Assembly (NCBI GenBank): GCA_020637295.1
Contig: JACJWF010000002.1
Location: 248,001-312,000, forward strand
Direction of reading: 5' to 3'
Length of the DNA: 64,000 nucleotides
From: Acidimicrobiaceae bacterium
Lineage (GTDB): Bacteria > Actinomycetota > Acidimicrobiia > Acidimicrobiales > Ilumatobacteraceae
The notes under the pieces are model-generated. The model made no database searches. It saw only the letters and a list, made by a program, of their open reading frames with translations, and was not told the DNA's origin. Every line of letters starts with the position of its first letter. Position 1 is the first letter of the stretch. The translations under genes and the position numbers were made by a program. Shown piece after piece: positions 50,269 to 58,622 of this stretch.

Positions 50269-50288
50269 ACCGTACTCGACGGTACGTT
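50269..50288. promoter_or_regulatory. divergent leaderless -10 elements (FadD-like; SirB1-like)
   Basis: The minus-strand TACGGT (50274-50269) lies 7 bp before ATG 50261. The plus-strand TACGTT (50283-50288) lies 6 bp before ATG 50295. The whole divergent spacer is 33 bp. Confidence 0.55.
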
Positions 50289-50294
50289 CACGGC

Positions 50295-50957
50295 ATGGAT
50301 CCGGCGGAACGCTTCGCCGAACTGATCACCCGCCCCGCGGCGGAGGCCCATCTGGACCTCCTGGCCGCCCTCGTCGGCGCGTCCTTCGACCCGTCCGCAG
50401 ACGTCGGGAAGGTGGTCGTCGCGCTCGATCACCTGGCCGAGCACTGCTCGCCGACGTTCGACTCGATCCTCGACGAGCTCTTCGCCAGCGGTCGCCTGCG
50501 GGGCAACACGACGGACTACGGCGACCCGCGCAACTCGTACCTGCACGAGGTGCTGGGGCGCGGCGTGGGCATCCCGATCACCCTGTCGGTGTGCGCCATC
50601 GAGGTGGGGCGCCGGCTGCAGGTGCCCGTGCGCGGCGTCGGCCTGCCCGGGCACTTCATGGTGGAGTGCGAGGGGGTGGTGGCGGACCCGTTCCGCAGTG
50701 GGGCGCGGTACGCGGCGGGCGAGGTGGAGGGTGCCTGGCAGCGCAACACGGGGTTCACCCAGCCGCTGGACCCGCGGGCGCTGGCGCCCGTTGGCACGCG
50801 CCACATCCTGCTACGGATGCTCAACAACCTGCGCAACACGTTCGTGTCGATGGACGACCCGCGGCCGCTGGCGGTCCTGGCCCGCCTGCGCGGAGCCTTC
50901 CCCGAATTGGCGCACGAGAAGGCGGAGTACGCCCGCTGGCTGCGACACTGGAACTGA
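50295..50957 (+). CDS. SirB1-like transglutaminase-fold protein
   Basis: A 220-residue protein. The central segment YLHEVLGRGVGIPITLSV, then VGLPGHFMVECEG, is the recognisable SirB1/transglutaminase-like core (catalytic-type Cys and His positions). A C-terminal region of about 60 residues has LLRMLNNLRNTF, common in this family. Molecular function is not established. It heads a three-gene operon with a flavin reductase and an alpha/beta hydrolase, overlapping the former by TGATG. Confidence 0.82.
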   Translation: MDPAERFAELITRPAAEAHLDLLAALVGASFDPSADVGKVVVALDHLAEHCSPTFDSILDELFASGRLRGNTTDYGDPRNSYLHEVLGRGVGIPITLSVCAIEVGRRLQVPVRGVGLPGHFMVECEGVVADPFRSGARYAAGEVEGAWQRNTGFTQPLDPRALAPVGTRHILLRMLNNLRNTFVSMDDPRPLAVLARLRGAFPELAHEKAEYARWLRHWN

Positions 50958-51547
50958 TGATCGACCGGACCCTCAAGCGCTCGCTCGGCCAGATGATGCA
51001 CGGAGTGCAGGTGGTGGGAGCGTCGCGCGGCGGCGTCGAGCGCGCCTACTGCAGCCACTGGGTCATGCAGGTCAGCTTCGAGGAGCCGCTGCTGATGGCC
51101 AGCGTCTCGCCCAAGCACGACACGTTCCCGCTGATCGAAGCCTCCGGGGAGTTCGCCGTCAGCGTGCTGGCCGGCGACCAGGTGGCCCAGGGCCAGTACT
51201 TCTCGTACCCCGGCCGCAAGTTCCGCCACATCGCCGCCGAGTTCCTCGACCACTACCCGGGCACCGACCTGCCGGTGGTGCGCGACGCCATCGCCTGGCT
51301 GCGCTGCCGGGTGGTGGACCGCAAGGACCTGTCCGACCATGTGCTGTTCTTCGCCGAGGTGGAGGCCGTGGAGGCGCTGCGCCTGCGGGAGCCACCGCTG
51401 CTGTACTCCAGCCGGCTCGGCTGGCGGATCGCGGGGGACAAGGCCCGCGAGGACGGGGTCTCCGTGCGCGACGGGCTGCTGGAGCGGCTGGCCGCGGCCG
51501 GGTTCGCCACGGATGGACCGGACGACGAGGACGGAGGTGACGAGTGA
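50957..51547 (+). CDS. flavin reductase family / FMN-binding split-barrel protein
   Basis: A 196-residue protein. The N-terminus LGQMMHGVQVVGAS, then VMQVSFEEPLLMASVSPKHDT and EFAVSVLA, fits the flavin-reductase-like FMN-binding domain. Such proteins reduce FMN or act as small FMN-dependent oxidoreductases. It overlaps the SirB1-like gene (TGATG) and the hydrolase (GTGA), so the three are one translational unit. The partner oxygenase, if any, is not nearby. Confidence 0.85.
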   Translation: MIDRTLKRSLGQMMHGVQVVGASRGGVERAYCSHWVMQVSFEEPLLMASVSPKHDTFPLIEASGEFAVSVLAGDQVAQGQYFSYPGRKFRHIAAEFLDHYPGTDLPVVRDAIAWLRCRVVDRKDLSDHVLFFAEVEAVEALRLREPPLLYSSRLGWRIAGDKAREDGVSVRDGLLERLAAAGFATDGPDDEDGGDE

Positions 51548-52575
51548 CGGAGCTCGTCGTGGACACCCCGCTGGAGGCGCCGCGCCACGCGGTCGGCCGG
51601 CGCACGGTCCACCTGGTGGACCCGGCACGGTCGGGCCGCAACGTGGAGGTGGACCTGTGGTACCCGGCGGCCGCCGGCACCGCCGGGAGGGCCAGCCACT
51701 ACACGATCATCCCGGGCGTGGAGGTTCGCTCGGCGCTGGCCCACCACGACGCGATCGCCATGCCCGGGCGCTGGCCGGTGGTGCTGTTCTCCCACGGCCG
51801 CACCGGGACCCGCATCTCCTACTCGATGCTGTGCGAGGCGCTGGCGGCCCGCGGGGCCGTCGTGGTCTCCGCCGACCATCCGGGCGACCGGTTGGCGGAC
51901 TGGCTGGCCGGCACGGCGTCGGACGACCGCACCAACGAGACCGACCGGGTGGCCGACGCCCACCTGGTGCTCCACGCCCTGCTGCACGGCCACGAGGCAG
52001 TTCCGGTGGACATCCTCAACGCGGTGGACCCGAACCGTGTGGTGGCCGCCGGCCACTCCTACGGTGCGTACACGGCGCTGGCTGCCGCGGCAGGCGCCCG
52101 CGGCGTGGAGCCACACGAACGGATCCGCGCCGTCGCCGTCCTCCAGCCGTACACCCGGTCGCTGAGCGACGGTGCACTCGGCAGGGTGCGGGTGCCGACC
52201 CTGCTGGTCGTGTCGGCGGCGGACGAGACCACGCCCCCGTCGGTGGACGCCGACCGGCCGTGGGCGCTGATCCCCGGCCGCCCACTCTGGCGGCTGGACC
52301 TGGCGGGGGCCGGGCACCAGGCTGCCAGCGACATCGCCCTCTACGCCGAGCTGGCCGAGCACGTGCCGGACCTGCCGCCGATCGTCCGCCAGTACCTGAT
52401 GGCCCAGGCCCAGGGTGGCGGCGGTGAGGGGCGAGGCTGGCGTGCGCTGCTGGCGGTCCAGGTGGAGGTGCTGTGGGCCTTCCTGGAGGCCGCCGCGGGC
52501 GGCGATGGAGAGGCCGGTGCCGCGGCGGCCGAGTCGGTGGAGGGCTTGCCCGGCCTGACCCTGCGGCGTCGCTGA
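51544..52575 (+). CDS. alpha/beta hydrolase (PAF-acetylhydrolase / dienelactone-hydrolase-like)
   Basis: A 343-residue hydrolase. The early VDLWYPAAAG segment is typical of PAF-acetylhydrolase-like esterases. The nucleophile elbow is AGHSYGAY (Ser near 173), the acid is in SAADETTPP and the His in GAGHQAASD. No signal peptide. It may cleave esters, lactones or short lipids. GTG 51544 overlaps the flavin reductase stop by GTGA. Confidence 0.85.
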   Translation: MTELVVDTPLEAPRHAVGRRTVHLVDPARSGRNVEVDLWYPAAAGTAGRASHYTIIPGVEVRSALAHHDAIAMPGRWPVVLFSHGRTGTRISYSMLCEALAARGAVVVSADHPGDRLADWLAGTASDDRTNETDRVADAHLVLHALLHGHEAVPVDILNAVDPNRVVAAGHSYGAYTALAAAAGARGVEPHERIRAVAVLQPYTRSLSDGALGRVRVPTLLVVSAADETTPPSVDADRPWALIPGRPLWRLDLAGAGHQAASDIALYAELAEHVPDLPPIVRQYLMAQAQGGGGEGRGWRALLAVQVEVLWAFLEAAAGGDGEAGAAAAESVEGLPGLTLRRR

Positions 52576-52609
52576 CCCGCACGGTTCGGCCCCGGCGGGC
52601 CCCGCTGGG

Positions 52610-52615
52610 TAACGT
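52610..52615 (+). promoter_or_regulatory. -10 candidate for the acyl-CoA dehydrogenase
   Basis: TAACGT would start a leader of about 54 nt that ends in AGGAG before ATG 52676. This is a leadered promoter, unlike most others in the window. Confidence 0.4.
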
Positions 52616-52675
52616 CGCCACGCGACCACTTCCGGCCGTCGGCGCACCTGCCCGGCCCCTCACCCAGGAGTGCAC

Positions 52676-53875
52676 ATGACCACCGAGACGATGACCGCGG
52701 AGGAGCAGCGCGTCAGCGCCCTCGTCGACGAGTTGCTGCGCGAGTTCCCGCCGAAGTCCACCGACACCGTCACGTTCCTCGGCGCCCAGTTCGACAAGGG
52801 CCTGGCCTGGGTCCACTTCCCCGAGGGCCACGGTGGCCTGGGGCTGAACCCGAAGCTGCAGAAGATGATCAACGAGCGGATCTTCGCCGAGGGCGGCCCC
52901 AACCCGGTGTACCGCAACCCGATCGGCCACGGCATGTGCGGCCCGACCGTTGTGGCCTGGGGCAGCGAGGAGCAGAAGACCCGCTACCTGCGCCCGCTGT
53001 TCACTGGTGAGGAGATCTGGTGCCAGCTGTTCTCGGAACCGGGCTCGGGCAGCGACTTCGCCGGCCTCTCCAGCAAGGGCGTGAGGGACGGCGACGAGTG
53101 GATCGTCAACGGGCAGAAGGTGTGGACCACGCTGGCCCACCTCAGCCGCTGGGGCCTGCTGGTGGTGCGCACCGATCCGGAGGCCGTGAAGCACGCCGGC
53201 CTCACCGCGTTCGTGGTGGACATGCACGACCCGACGGTGGAGACCAAGCCGCTGCGCCAGATGACCGGCGAGGCCGAGTTCAACGAGGTGTTCTTCACCG
53301 ACACCCGGGTGCCGAACAGCGAGATGCTCGGCAGCCCCGGTGACGGCTGGCGTGTGTCGCTGACCACGCTGATGAACGAGCGGGTGTCCATCGGTGGCGC
53401 GATCCCGCCCAAGGGCTCCGGCACCATCGCCCACCTGATGAAGGCGTGGGCCGACGCCCCGGCCTGGCAGAAGGACGCCGCCACCCGCGACGAGGTGATG
53501 AAGCTGTGGGTGCGGGCCGAGACCCTGCGCCTCACCAACATCCGCGCCAACCAGAACCGCAAGATGGGCGACCCGGGCCCGGAGGGCTCGATCGGCAAGA
53601 TGGCGTTCGCCAACCTCAACAAGGACATCTACGAGTGCCTGATGGGCGTGATGGGCGCCGACGCCCTGCTCTACGGCAGCTATGAGATGGTCCGCCCGGA
53701 GCACGCGATGGAATACGCCACGCCGCAGAAGGCGTTCCTGCGCAGCCGGGCCAACTCGATCGAGGGCGGCACCACCGAGGTGATGCTGAACATCCTCGGC
53801 GAGCGCGTCCTCGGCCTGCCCGGCGACGTCCGCGTCGACCGCGACGTCCCCTGGAGCAAGGTCCCCCGCAACTGA
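52676..53875 (+). CDS. acyl-CoA dehydrogenase family protein
   Basis: A 399-residue flavoenzyme. FAD and substrate contacts are LFSEPGSGSDFAG and WIVNGQKVWTT, and the C-terminal SIEGGTTEVMLNILGERVLGLP is the family signature around the catalytic-Glu region. It oxidises an acyl-CoA with transfer of electrons to ETF. The downstream ETF genes are not seen. ATG 52676 is chosen over GTG 52670 because AGGAG at 52666-52670 is spaced correctly for the ATG. Confidence 0.92.
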   Translation: MTTETMTAEEQRVSALVDELLREFPPKSTDTVTFLGAQFDKGLAWVHFPEGHGGLGLNPKLQKMINERIFAEGGPNPVYRNPIGHGMCGPTVVAWGSEEQKTRYLRPLFTGEEIWCQLFSEPGSGSDFAGLSSKGVRDGDEWIVNGQKVWTTLAHLSRWGLLVVRTDPEAVKHAGLTAFVVDMHDPTVETKPLRQMTGEAEFNEVFFTDTRVPNSEMLGSPGDGWRVSLTTLMNERVSIGGAIPPKGSGTIAHLMKAWADAPAWQKDAATRDEVMKLWVRAETLRLTNIRANQNRKMGDPGPEGSIGKMAFANLNKDIYECLMGVMGADALLYGSYEMVRPEHAMEYATPQKAFLRSRANSIEGGTTEVMLNILGERVLGLPGDVRVDRDVPWSKVPRN

Positions 53876-53891
53876 CCGTGCCAGCGCCCCC

Positions 53892-53945
53892 GGGTTTCTG
53901 GGGCTGATTCGCGCCATCCCGGCTTCTGGGGCTGGATCGTTGCGG
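53892..53945. repeat. two imperfect tandem copies, 28-bp period
   Basis: The 11-bp core TTCTGGGGCTG occurs at 53896 and 53924 and the flanks are partly conserved. It is located between the convergent acyl-CoA dehydrogenase and CopD-like genes. No hairpin terminator is seen there. Confidence 0.6.
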
Positions 53946-53979
53946 CTTCCGCGCGGATCCGGACCTCAGTTCGCGGTGC

Positions 53980-53991
53980 CCTGACGTCAGG
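53980..53991. other. 12-bp palindrome CCTGACGTCAGG overlapping a stop codon
   Basis: Same core as the 14-bp palindrome at 37547-37560. The TGA stop of the CopD-like gene (minus strand, 53989-53987) lies inside it. Confidence 0.55.
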
Positions 53992-54400
53992 CGGTGCCGG
54001 AACGGAGCAGCACGCCGAGGAAGAGGGCGAGGATCGCGGTCAGGGCGCCCAGCGCGCCGCCGATGGCGATAGCGGCCTTGGACTTGCCCAGGGAGTGCAC
54101 GACGGCGAACACGCCACTGGCGATGGCCACCGCCAGGTGGAACAGCACCGTCCCCTGGTAGGCGTCGTTGGCGGTCGTGATGTCCACCGCCATCAGGTTC
54201 CACATTCCCGTCACCAGGGTCAGGCCGAACGCCGGCCAGGCGACCCGGCTGAACGCCTGGGCGATCACCTTGGTTGCGGACGGGCTGCTGCGGCGCACCG
54301 CCGGCACGATGCCGGCCAGGGTGAGCTGACCGCCGACCCAGACGGTGGCGAACAGCACGTGGAAGAACACGCGGACGGTGGTGGCGCTGGGGGAGAGCAT
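53987..54400 (-). CDS. CopD-like / DUF2269-type four-helix membrane protein
   Basis: A 137-residue protein with four hydrophobic helices. The first, RVFFHVLFATVWVGGQLTL, has the His/Trp-Gly-Gly pattern common to copper-resistance D and similar heme or metal-binding membrane proteins. The remaining helices contain HLAVAIASGVFAVVH. Function is uncertain; copper uptake or cytochrome-like electron transfer are possibilities for the family. It follows ispH on the same strand, with its -10 formed in part by the ispH stop codon. Confidence 0.7.
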   Translation of the reverse strand: MLSPSATTVRVFFHVLFATVWVGGQLTLAGIVPAVRRSSPSATKVIAQAFSRVAWPAFGLTLVTGMWNLMAVDITTANDAYQGTVLFHLAVAIASGVFAVVHSLGKSKAAIAIGGALGALTAILALFLGVLLRSGTA

Positions 54401-54408
54401 GAGGCCTG

Positions 54409-54414
54409 AGGCTA
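54409..54414 (-). promoter_or_regulatory. leaderless -10 for the CopD-like gene, overlapping the ispH stop codon
   Basis: TAGCCT on the minus strand begins with the TAG stop of ispH and lies 8 bp before ATG 54400. Confidence 0.5.
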
Positions 54415-55461
54415 CGCAGTGTGCAGCGCGGCGAGCACATCGCTGGCTGCCAACGCCCGGTCGTCGAACTGGGCACCCGCCGCCGGCGGGCCGCCGAGCA
54501 GACCTGCAGCGGCCACCCCGATGGCGGACTGCAACTCGCGGATGTTCCGCGGTGGCGGGAAGTACTCGTCCTCGTCGGTCACCCGCATCACCTGCACACC
54601 CTGGGCGGGGGCGAGGAAGGCGATGATCTCGTCCACCAGTTCCTCAGGCGCCGACGCCCCGGCGGTGACGCCGACCGTGCCGGAGAGGTCGGCCGGCAGT
54701 TCGTCCACGCTGTTCACCCGGAACACCCGGGGGCAGCCGGCCTCCAGGGCCAGCTTCTCCAACGCCCGCGTGTTGGACGAGTTCGACGAGCCGATCACGA
54801 CGATGGCGTCGCAGGTTGGGGCCATCGCCATCAGGGCCGACTGGCGGTTGGTGGTGGCGAAGCACAGGTCGCTGCGGCCGGGGGACCACACGTCGGGGTA
54901 GCGGTCGCGCACCGCCACGGCTACGCCCTCCCAGTCCCGATGCGACAGGGTGGTCTGCGCGAGGAGGGCCACCGGCTCGTCGAACCGGGGGAGCGCCTCC
55001 ACCTCCGCGACGCTCTCCACCCTGCTGATCGCCGCCGGGGCGACGGCCATCGTGCCGACGGCCTCCTCGTGGCCCTCGTGGCCGACGTAGACGATGCGGT
55101 ACCCCTTGCTGGCCCGCACCTTCACCTCGTGGTGCACCTTGGTGACCAGGGGACAGACGGAGTCCACGACATAGCTGCCGCGGGCGCGGGCGGCGGCCAC
55201 GACCTCCGGGGCCGAGCCGTGGGCGGAGAGCATGATCGGCCGGCCCGGCGGGACGTCGGCGATGTCGTCCACGAACACCACGCCCTGGGCCTCGAAGCGC
55301 TGGACGACGATCTTGTTGTGGACGATCTCGTGGTAGCAGTACACGGGCGCCTCGAAGCTGCGCACCATCCACGCCAGCGCCTTGATGGCCATCTCCACCC
55401 CGGCGCAGAAGCCCCGCGGTTCGGCCAGCAGCACTCGGTCGACGTTGGTGGGCACGGCCAT
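54412..55461 (-). CDS. ispH: 4-hydroxy-3-methylbut-2-enyl diphosphate reductase
   Basis: A 349-residue enzyme of the MEP isoprenoid pathway. It reduces HMBPP to IPP and DMAPP with a 4Fe-4S cluster. The three cluster Cys are at C19 (RGFCAGVEMA), C103 (SVCPLVTKVH) and C200 (DLCFATTN). Substrate-binding GSSNSSNTRAL and GHEGHEEAVG are intact. ATG 55461 has TAGCCT 6 bp upstream. It would supply the polyprenyl carriers needed by the glycosyltransferases at the left of the window. Confidence 0.97.
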   Translation of the reverse strand: MAVPTNVDRVLLAEPRGFCAGVEMAIKALAWMVRSFEAPVYCYHEIVHNKIVVQRFEAQGVVFVDDIADVPPGRPIMLSAHGSAPEVVAAARARGSYVVDSVCPLVTKVHHEVKVRASKGYRIVYVGHEGHEEAVGTMAVAPAAISRVESVAEVEALPRFDEPVALLAQTTLSHRDWEGVAVAVRDRYPDVWSPGRSDLCFATTNRQSALMAMAPTCDAIVVIGSSNSSNTRALEKLALEAGCPRVFRVNSVDELPADLSGTVGVTAGASAPEELVDEIIAFLAPAQGVQVMRVTDEDEYFPPPRNIRELQSAIGVAAAGLLGGPPAAGAQFDDRALAASDVLAALHTA

Positions 55462-55467
55462 GTGCGC

Positions 55468-55473
55468 AGGCTA
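55468..55473 (-). promoter_or_regulatory. leaderless -10 for ispH
   Basis: TAGCCT on the minus strand lies 6 bp before ATG 55461. The non-template strand just upstream is very G-rich. Confidence 0.55.
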
Positions 55474-55780
55474 CTGGCCCATCTCCGCCTCCTCCCCTGG
55501 CCCACCCCGCCCCCTCCCCGCCCCCTCCCCGCTCGAACTTGTCGCGTCCCTGACCGGGGAATCCCATGGTCGGGCCGCGACAAGTTGGACAAAGTCCTCG
55601 AAGGTGCCCGCTGACCCGCGCGCTCGTTCCCCCCGACTCCGCCGAACTTGTCGCGTCTCTGACCGGGGAATCCCGTGGTCGGGCCGCGACAAGTTCGGGT
55701 TGGTGGGAGTGGGTCGGGGGCGGGCGCGTGGGGTTGGTCAGGGTCGGGGCGGGTCGGGGCGGCGGGGGAGGGGTGGTGGG

Positions 55781-55786
55781 TAGCCT
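55781..55786 (+). promoter_or_regulatory. leaderless -10 for the DUF512 gene
   Basis: TAGCCT lies 6 bp before ATG 55793, the same hexamer and spacing as for ispH on the opposite strand. Confidence 0.55.
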
Positions 55787-55792
55787 GACGGG

Positions 55793-57214
55793 ATGTCGCT
55801 GCCGACCGTCGTCGCCGTGGCCCCGGGCTCGCCGGCGGAGGCAGCCGGGCTGGCAGTGGGCGATGTCGTGGCGGCCATCAACGGGCTGGTGCCGCGGGAC
55901 GTCATCGAGTGGCGGTTCGCCGCCGACGAGGCCGAGGTGGTGCTGGACGTGCAGCGCGGTGGGCTGGAGCTATCCGTCGAGGTCGGCAAGCGGGCCGGCG
56001 AGCCGCTGGGGGCGGAGGTCAGCAGCGCCGTCTTCGACCGGGTGCGCACGTGCGACAACCACTGCGAGTTCTGCTTCATCTACCAGTTGCCGAAGGGCAT
56101 GCGGACCAGCCTGTACCTGAAGGACGACGACTATCGGCTGAGCTTCCTCTACGGGAACTTCACCACCCTCACCCGCTTCACCGAGGCCGACCTGGAGCGC
56201 GTCGTCACCGAGCGCCTCAGCCCGCTGAACGTCAGCATTCACGCCACGGACCCGGAGGTCCGCAGCGCGATGCTGCGCAACCCCCGCGGCGGGATGAGCC
56301 TGCGCTGGCTGCGGGCCCTGCTGGACCACGGCATCGAGGTGCGCGGCCAGATCGTGCTGTGCCCCGGGGTGAACGACGGCGACGTGTTCGAGCGCACGAT
56401 GGCCGGCGTGCTGGACGAGTACCCGGAGCTGCACTCGGTGGCGGTGGTGCCGCTCGGGCTGAGCCGCTTCAACCCGGAGGCCAACATGCGCCTCCACACG
56501 CCCGCGGAAGCGGCGGCGATGGTGGACGCCGTGGAGCACTGGCAGCAGGTCTTCCTCCGCCTGCTGGGCCGGCGGTTGGTCTTCGCCGCCGACGAGTACT
56601 ACCTGATGGCCGGCCGCCCCTTCCCCGAGGCCGACACGTACGAGGGCTTCGGCATGTACGAGGACGGCATCGGCATGGCCCGCACCTTCGAGCGGGAGTG
56701 GCACGGCCTCACCGACGTAGCCACGGGTCCGCAGAGCGGCTTCTTCGCTTGGGTGGACGGGGCCCCGGCGGAGGGTTACCGGGCGCCGCGCAACCCGGCG
56801 GGCGACACCGGCCTGCACCGCGACCCCACCACCTCCCGGGTGCAGCTGCGGCCGCGCCGCACGGCGCCCGTCGCCGTCCTCACCGGCGAGTACGGGGCCC
56901 GCATCCTCCAGCCGCTGATTGCCGAGCTCGGCCGTGACGACGTGCGGGTCCTGCCCGTCCGCAACGAGTTCTTCGGGGGCAACACCGCCGTGGCCGGGCT
57001 GCTGACCGCCAGCGACCTCACCCGGGTGCTCGCCGCCGAGCCGGAGGGGCACCGCTACCTGCTGCCGGACGTGTGCCTCAGCGAGGGGCGGTTCCTCGAC
57101 GGCGGTAGCGTGGATGCACTTCCCCGGCCGGTGGAAGTGGTGCCCACCGACGGCATCGCCCTCCGGCAGGCACTCGGCGCAGCGGCGCCGTCCGCTCCGG
57201 AGCCATCGAGATGA
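55793..57214 (+). CDS. PDZ - radical SAM - DUF512 protein
   Basis: A 473-residue protein. The N-terminal PDZ-like domain (about residues 1-65) contains GSPAEAAGLAVGDVV. It is followed by a radical-SAM-like Cys cluster CDNHCEFCF near residue 85, then YGNFTTLT and the DUF512 region with DEYYLMAG. The family is broadly conserved but its reaction is not established in my knowledge; ribosome-biogenesis links have been suggested by its frequent position beside der. Here it overlaps der by ATGA. Confidence 0.92.
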   Translation: MSLPTVVAVAPGSPAEAAGLAVGDVVAAINGLVPRDVIEWRFAADEAEVVLDVQRGGLELSVEVGKRAGEPLGAEVSSAVFDRVRTCDNHCEFCFIYQLPKGMRTSLYLKDDDYRLSFLYGNFTTLTRFTEADLERVVTERLSPLNVSIHATDPEVRSAMLRNPRGGMSLRWLRALLDHGIEVRGQIVLCPGVNDGDVFERTMAGVLDEYPELHSVAVVPLGLSRFNPEANMRLHTPAEAAAMVDAVEHWQQVFLRLLGRRLVFAADEYYLMAGRPFPEADTYEGFGMYEDGIGMARTFEREWHGLTDVATGPQSGFFAWVDGAPAEGYRAPRNPAGDTGLHRDPTTSRVQLRPRRTAPVAVLTGEYGARILQPLIAELGRDDVRVLPVRNEFFGGNTAVAGLLTASDLTRVLAAEPEGHRYLLPDVCLSEGRFLDGGSVDALPRPVEVVPTDGIALRQALGAAAPSAPEPSR

Positions 57215-58605
57215 ACCAGCCCACCAGCACCGCGCCCGACACGGGGGCCACCGACGCCCTGCCCACCGTCGTCATCGTCGGCCGCCCCAACGTTGGCAAG
57301 AGCACCCTGTTCAACCGCATCGTCGGCCATCAGGTGGCCATCGTGGAGGACCGCCCCGGCGTCACCCGCGACCGCAAGGAGGTCGAGGCGGAGTGGCTGG
57401 GCACCCATTTCCTGCTGGTGGACACCGGTGGCTGGCTGCCGGGAGGCAGCGAGCTGGACGAGAAGGTCAGCCGCCAGGTGGAGGCCGCGGTGAAGGCCGC
57501 CGACGTGGTGCTGTTCGTGGTGGATGCCAGCGTCGGTCTCACCGACGACGACGAATCCGTCGCCAACTGGCTGCGCCGCATCCACGCTCCCGTCGTGGTG
57601 GTGGCCAACAAGGCGGACAACGACCGTCGCGAGAACGAGATGTGGGAGTTCCTGGGTCTCGGGATGGGTGAGCCCGTGCCGGTCAGCGCGCTGCACGGCC
57701 GCCGTGCCGGCGACCTGCTGGACGTGGTGGTCGCCCAGTTCCCCGAAGGTGCCGGGCGCGAGCCTGCCACCTCGGTCGACGGCATCCCCGTGGACGAGGA
57801 CGGCGAGCAATTGTGGCGGCCGGACGACGTGCCGCCGCCGCGTGTGGCCATCGTCGGCCGCCCCAACGTGGGCAAGAGCACCTTGTTCAACCGGCTGGTG
57901 GGCGAGGACCGCAGCGTGGTCCACGACATGGCGGGCACCACCCGCGACGCCATCGACACCCTGGTGGACACCCCGGACGGGCCGATCGTGTTCGTGGACA
58001 CCGCCGGCATGCGCCGCCGCAGCCGGATCGACGACTCCGCCGAGTACTACTCCATGGTCCGTGCCCTGCGGGCGATCGACGACGCGGACATCGCGCTGCT
58101 GGTGATCGACGCCACGGAGGGCGTCACGTCGCAGGACCAACGCCTGGCGGAGCGGGTGGACGCCGCCGGCTGCCCGATCGTCGTGATGCTGAACAAGTGG
58201 GAGTTGCTCGACGACGCCGAGCAGCGCGCCGATGTCACGCGCGAGCTCGAGCGCAAGCTGTACTTCATGGGCGACGCCCCGGTGCTGAGGATCTCCGCAC
58301 TCACCGGCAAGGGCGTCCACAAGCTGCGCCCGGTGCTGCAGGGCGCCATCGAGCAGTACCACCGGCGAGTCCCCACGCGGGACGTCAACCGGGTCATCGC
58401 CGAGGCCCAGCAGCGCCAGCCCGCGGGCCACGGCCTGCGGGTGCTGTACGCGCTGCAGGGGGCGACTGATCCGCCGACGTTCACCCTGTTCGTCAACCGC
58501 GAGCTGCCGGCCCCGTACCTGCGGTACCTGGAGCGCAGCATCCGTGAGGCGTTCGAGTTCGGCAGCACCCCGATCAAGATCCGCGTCCGCAAGCGCAGCG
58601 AGTAG
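57211..58605 (+). CDS. der: ribosome-associated GTPase Der (EngA)
   Basis: A 464-residue protein with two tandem G domains and a C-terminal KH-like domain. Domain 1: GRPNVGKST, PGVTRD, DTGG, NKAD. Domain 2: GRPNVGKST, AGTTRD, DTAGM, NKWE. It functions in 50S subunit assembly and is usually essential. ATG 57211 overlaps the DUF512 stop (ATGA), which marks the pair as translationally coupled. A short N-terminal extension of about 20 residues precedes the first P-loop. Confidence 0.97.
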   Translation: MNQPTSTAPDTGATDALPTVVIVGRPNVGKSTLFNRIVGHQVAIVEDRPGVTRDRKEVEAEWLGTHFLLVDTGGWLPGGSELDEKVSRQVEAAVKAADVVLFVVDASVGLTDDDESVANWLRRIHAPVVVVANKADNDRRENEMWEFLGLGMGEPVPVSALHGRRAGDLLDVVVAQFPEGAGREPATSVDGIPVDEDGEQLWRPDDVPPPRVAIVGRPNVGKSTLFNRLVGEDRSVVHDMAGTTRDAIDTLVDTPDGPIVFVDTAGMRRRSRIDDSAEYYSMVRALRAIDDADIALLVIDATEGVTSQDQRLAERVDAAGCPIVVMLNKWELLDDAEQRADVTRELERKLYFMGDAPVLRISALTGKGVHKLRPVLQGAIEQYHRRVPTRDVNRVIAEAQQRQPAGHGLRVLYALQGATDPPTFTLFVNRELPAPYLRYLERSIREAFEFGSTPIKIRVRKRSE

Positions 58606-58622
58606 CGGGGGAGAGGTCGGCC

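Larger units (their letters stand above)
55462..55792. repeat. palindromic repeat island between ispH and the DUF512 gene
   Basis: This 331-bp stretch holds no gene. Two 52-53-bp inverted-repeat elements (55535-55586 and 55644-55696) share arms GAACTTGTCGCG / CGCGACAAGTT(C). To the left 55494-55530 is C-rich (G-tracts on the minus strand upstream of ispH). To the right 55697-55780 is rich in G-tracts (plus strand, upstream of DUF512). Leaderless -10 elements flank the island on both sides. Confidence 0.85.

Noticed and set aside
55566..55783. Short coding frames through the palindromic repeats
   Set aside because: They exist only because the repeats are free of stops in that frame; no ribosome site, no family pattern, and the region is palindromic and G-rich.
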